In this document: positions 61,918-64,000 of the stretch, one piece after another | Layout of the letters: each line of letters starts with the position of its first letter | Numbering within the stretch: position 1 is the stretch's first letter | Notes under the pieces: generated by a model | What the model was told of the DNA's origin: nothing | Database searches by the model: none | The model's input: the letters and a program-made list of their open reading frames with translations, nothing else | Translations under genes and position numbers: made by a program | Source: JANRIG01 sp033765235 | Lineage (GTDB): Bacteria; Bacteroidota; Bacteroidia; Cytophagales; UBA9547 | Assembly: GCA_033765235.1 (NCBI GenBank) | Contig: JANRIG010000023.1 | Location: forward strand, 1 to 64,000 | Length of the DNA stretch: 64,000 nucleotides | Direction of reading: 5' to 3'

Positions 61918-63187
61918 TGAATATTGGTTTAATAAAGCCAAAAACATTATACCCGGAGGTGTAAACTCACCTGTAAGAGCATTCAAAGCTGTGGGTGGAA
62001 ATCCTATATTTGTAAAATATGCCAAAGGCGCATACCTCTACGATGAAGATGGTAACAGCTACATAGATATGATAGGCAGCTGGGGTCCAATGCTATTAGG
62101 ACATGCACATCCGGTGATAGAAGAGGCAATAGTGAAAGCGGTGGCACAATCTGTATCATTCGGAGCTCCTACAGCCATGGAGGTACATATGGCTGAGCTC
62201 ATTATACAAATGGTGCCATCTATAGATATGGTGCGTATGGTAAACTCAGGTACCGAGGCTTGCATGTCGGCCATAAGGGTAGCACGCGGCTACACAGGCA
62301 AAAATAAAATTGTGAAATTTGAAGGTTGCTATCATGGCCATGGCGACTCATTTTTAGTGGCAGCAGGCAGTGGAGCAGCTACTTTGGGAGAGCCTGACAG
62401 TGCCGGAGTCACCCAAGGGGTAGCAAACGACACCCTCACAATACCTTATAATGATATAATAGCTGTTGAAAAAATATTTTCTGCAAATGCCCATAGCATA
62501 GCGGCAGTGATAATAGAACCTGTGGTAGGCAACATGGGCTGTGTACCACCTCAAGAAGGCTACCTCGAAGCATTGCGTAAGTTGTGTACCCAATATGGTG
62601 TGCTGTTAATTTTCGACGAAGTAATGACAGGCTTTAGGCTGGCTCGCGGAGGTGCACAAGAATATTATGGAGTGACACCTGACCTTACTACGCTTGGCAA
62701 AATAATAGGTGGAGGTATGCCTGTGGGTGCTTATGGAGGCAAAAAAGAAATTATGATGTGTGTGGCACCAGCAGGCAAAGTATATCAAGCAGGTACACTC
62801 TCGGGCAATCCTGTGGCTATGGCTGCAGGCTTTGCCATGCTTAGTTACATTAATGATAACAAAAATATATATGAGCAACTCTCTGCTGTCACTACACATA
62901 TAGTAAATGGTTTGCAGCAGCAGATATCAAAATATAAGTTGCCATGCACTATAAATAGTGTAGGCTCTATGTACAGCTTATTTTTCAGCCCACACCGTGT
63001 AGTTAATTTTGAGACTGCAAAAACTGCTGATTTACAGCTATTTTCTGCTTATTTTAATGCTATGCTTACACAGGGCGTGTATCTTGCACCATCACAGTTT
63101 GAGTCACTTTTTGTGAGCACAGCCATAGATATTAAACTGGCCAATGAAATATTGGCTAAAAGTGAGGTGGCATTGGGGCAAATATAA
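61895..63187 (+). CDS. hemL: glutamate-1-semialdehyde 2,1-aminomutase
   Basis: 430 residues, class III aminotransferase fold. N-terminal IIPGGVNSPVRAF is GSAM-specific; PLP Lys269 is in TLGKIIGGGMPVGAYGG, with the acidic ring ligand in IFDEVMTGFR. It makes 5-aminolevulinate for tetrapyrroles. Starts at ATG inside the upstream gene's last 23 bases. Confidence 0.96.
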   Translation: MTLQKTNSEYWFNKAKNIIPGGVNSPVRAFKAVGGNPIFVKYAKGAYLYDEDGNSYIDMIGSWGPMLLGHAHPVIEEAIVKAVAQSVSFGAPTAMEVHMAELIIQMVPSIDMVRMVNSGTEACMSAIRVARGYTGKNKIVKFEGCYHGHGDSFLVAAGSGAATLGEPDSAGVTQGVANDTLTIPYNDIIAVEKIFSANAHSIAAVIIEPVVGNMGCVPPQEGYLEALRKLCTQYGVLLIFDEVMTGFRLARGGAQEYYGVTPDLTTLGKIIGGGMPVGAYGGKKEIMMCVAPAGKVYQAGTLSGNPVAMAAGFAMLSYINDNKNIYEQLSAVTTHIVNGLQQQISKYKLPCTINSVGSMYSLFFSPHRVVNFETAKTADLQLFSAYFNAMLTQGVYLAPSQFESLFVSTAIDIKLANEILAKSEVALGQI

Positions 63188-63212
63188 TGATAAAAAAACA
63201 GTACTTCTTATA

Positions 63213-63638
63213 TCATACACCTGACAGCGCATATTGCTTCATTTGCTTTACCATAGCTACCAGCCCGTTTGACCGTGTGGGTGATAGATAGTTGCCTAGC
63301 CCTATGGTATGAATATAGTCTGTATTTAGTTTGGCTACCTCTCGAGGTGGTTGCCCATCTGCTACCGCAATGAGTAGGCTTATTAGCCCTTTTACAAATA
63401 CAGAGTCGCTGTCTGCATGGAAATGTATGAGCCCATTATCAAAATTAGGCACAAGCCATACCGTAGATTGGCAACCTTTGATAATGAATTCTTCGCGCTT
63501 GTATATATCTGCAAGTGGGGGTAGTTTTTTGCCCAACTCTATCACATATTCATATTTTTGGTCTAAGGTGTCTAAAAATGAAAAATTTTCGACTATTTCT
63601 TCAATTTTAGTTTCTATACTCACATTAGTAGCTGACAT
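63213..63638 (-). CDS. SufE family cysteine-desulfurase activator
   Basis: 141 residues. Catalytic Cys in IIKGCQSTVWLV (about residue 51), the conserved SufE motif; DSDSVFVKGLISLL follows. It accepts sulfur from SufS for Fe-S cluster assembly. No other suf genes are adjacent. Exact TAnnTTTG box 7 bases before its ATG. Confidence 0.92.
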   Translation of the reverse strand: MSATNVSIETKIEEIVENFSFLDTLDQKYEYVIELGKKLPPLADIYKREEFIIKGCQSTVWLVPNFDNGLIHFHADSDSVFVKGLISLLIAVADGQPPREVAKLNTDYIHTIGLGNYLSPTRSNGLVAMVKQMKQYALSGV

Positions 63639-63645
63639 TATGAGG

Positions 63646-63653
63646 CAAATATA
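63646..63653 (-). promoter_or_regulatory. TAnnTTTG promoter box 7 nt before sufE-like ATG
   Basis: The minus strand reads TATATTTG, then seven bases and the ATG at 63638. Predicted leader of zero to two bases. Confidence 0.5.
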
Positions 63654-63674
63654 GCATATATGTTTGCCTGAGAG

Positions 63675-63748
63675 CTCCTCGAGCTGGGCTCGAACCAGCG
63701 ACCCTTTGATTAACAGTCAAATGCTCTAACCGACTGAGCTATCGAGGA
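63675..63748 (-). tRNA. tRNA-Asn (GTT)
   Basis: 74 bases on the minus strand. Acceptor TCCTCGA/TCGAGGA with discriminator G, D-arm GCTC/GAGC, anticodon arm TTTGA-CTGTTAA-TCAAA with anticodon GTT, and T-arm GCTGG-TTCGAGC-CCAGC. All four stems pair. The CCA end is not encoded. It is followed (minus strand) by the sufE-like gene about 22 bases on. Confidence 0.96.
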
Positions 63749-63839
63749 ATGTTTTACATTTTTCAAAACGGGCTGCAATATTAAAAATTATTATCTGAAA
63801 GCGCAAATAATATTTATTAATTATTAAGTGAGCGCGTAA

Positions 63840-63998
63840 TTACTCAAACCCGTTTTTCACACCTTTATCTACCTCCTCTTGCGTTTTGGCAGTGAAGTGA
63901 AAGAGGTACCCAGCCGATAGTGCATGTAGCTGATTGCGCTCATGGGTAGTGCCTGAAAGGCTGCTTAGCGCAAACTGATGCCTGTATTCTACAAATAT
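63840..63998 (-). CDS. C-terminal end of a gene running off the window
   Basis: An open minus-strand frame enters from the window edge and stops with TAA at 63840-63842. The visible 52 residues include two aromatic, alternating strands (FVEYRHQFALSS and LHALSAGYLFHF), suggesting the last beta-strands of an outer-membrane barrel, then a charged tail ending NGFE. Too little for a family call. Confidence 0.45.
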   Translation of the reverse strand: MFVEYRHQFALSSLSGTTHERNQLHALSAGYLFHFTAKTQEEVDKGVKNGFE

Positions 63999-64000
63999 AC

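Noticed and set aside
1..64000. CRISPR arrays, rRNA operons, insertion sequences or an integrated prophage
   Set aside because: No evenly spaced direct repeats, rRNA sequence, transposase or phage structural module was found; the single amidase-like gene at 14742 is not enough.

Overview
The window is chromosomal DNA from a member of the Bacteroidota (Bacteroidetes). The signs are: an AT-rich sequence with few Shine-Dalgarno-like leaders, repeated matches to the Bacteroidota -7 promoter element TAnnTTTG, a 2066-residue secreted protein with a type IX secretion (Por) C-terminal sorting domain, Bacteroidota-typical families (DUF4834, DUF5683, DUF6150, a GH3/beta-lactamase fusion, DUF349 repeats) and a parA-parB-DUF5683-dapB-lepB cluster. 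Species cannot be named from the sequence. Gene density is very high. Several convergent pairs end within 1 to 10 bases of each other or overlap.

Layout. 0-4.3 kb: the 3' part of a repetitive fibre-like surface protein, then a leftward run (TPM/YgcG-like protein, ABC ATPase, pterin dehydratase, MreB). 4.3-9.7 kb: msrB, xylA, an OsmC protein, a WecA/TagO-type glycosyl-phosphate transferase, a DUF4834 protein and the fused NAD(P)HX repair enzyme. 9.8-12.5 kb: a phnDCE-type importer. 12.5-25.2 kb: NAD kinase, a Gfo/Idh oxidoreductase, a cell-wall amidase-like protein, a sugar-nucleotide epimerase, a DUF349 protein, pdxH, a sodium:solute symporter preceded by a 33-residue membrane ORF, a glycosyltransferase, the GH3/beta-lactamase fusion and a TPR protein. 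25.2-33.7 kb: etfBA, a bifunctional nuclease, aroK, mutL, pfkA, a peptide-binding lipoprotein and an MBL-fold hydrolase. 33.7-38.0 kb: parAB, DUF5683, dapB, lepB. 38.0-39.3 kb: a small accessory patch with a HEPN-motif protein and a PIN/DUF6364 toxin-antitoxin pair. 39.4-43.6 kb: hemW, pnuC, a nicotinamide riboside kinase-like ATPase, tpiA, DUF6150, prmA. 43.7-50.2 kb: an RND tripartite efflux operon followed by a PagL-like lipid A deacylase. 50.4-52.4 kb: a two-gene restriction-modification system. 52.5-58.7 kb: the giant GH30-like secreted protein. 59-64 kb: a VWA protein, a periplasmic-binding/TPR protein, hemL, a SufE protein, tRNA-Asn and the end of another gene.

How the genes work together. 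NAD metabolism recurs: PnuC plus a riboside kinase for uptake and salvage, NadK for NADP, and the NAD(P)HX repair enzyme. Envelope functions dominate: MreB, the undecaprenyl-phosphate transferase, GH3/beta-lactamase, signal peptidase, RND efflux and lipid A modification. The accessory material is confined to the HEPN/PIN patch and the R-M cassette.

Most interesting observations: exact TAnnTTTG boxes 4 to 7 bases before the start codon of at least five genes, suggesting leaderless transcripts; a membrane micro-ORF coupled by ATGA overlap to the symporter; a GH30-like domain whose expected nucleophile Glu reads Asn; an isolated HEPN RNxxxH protein coupled to lepB; and a 16-bp perfect palindrome with a CACGTG core in the toxin-antitoxin promoter.
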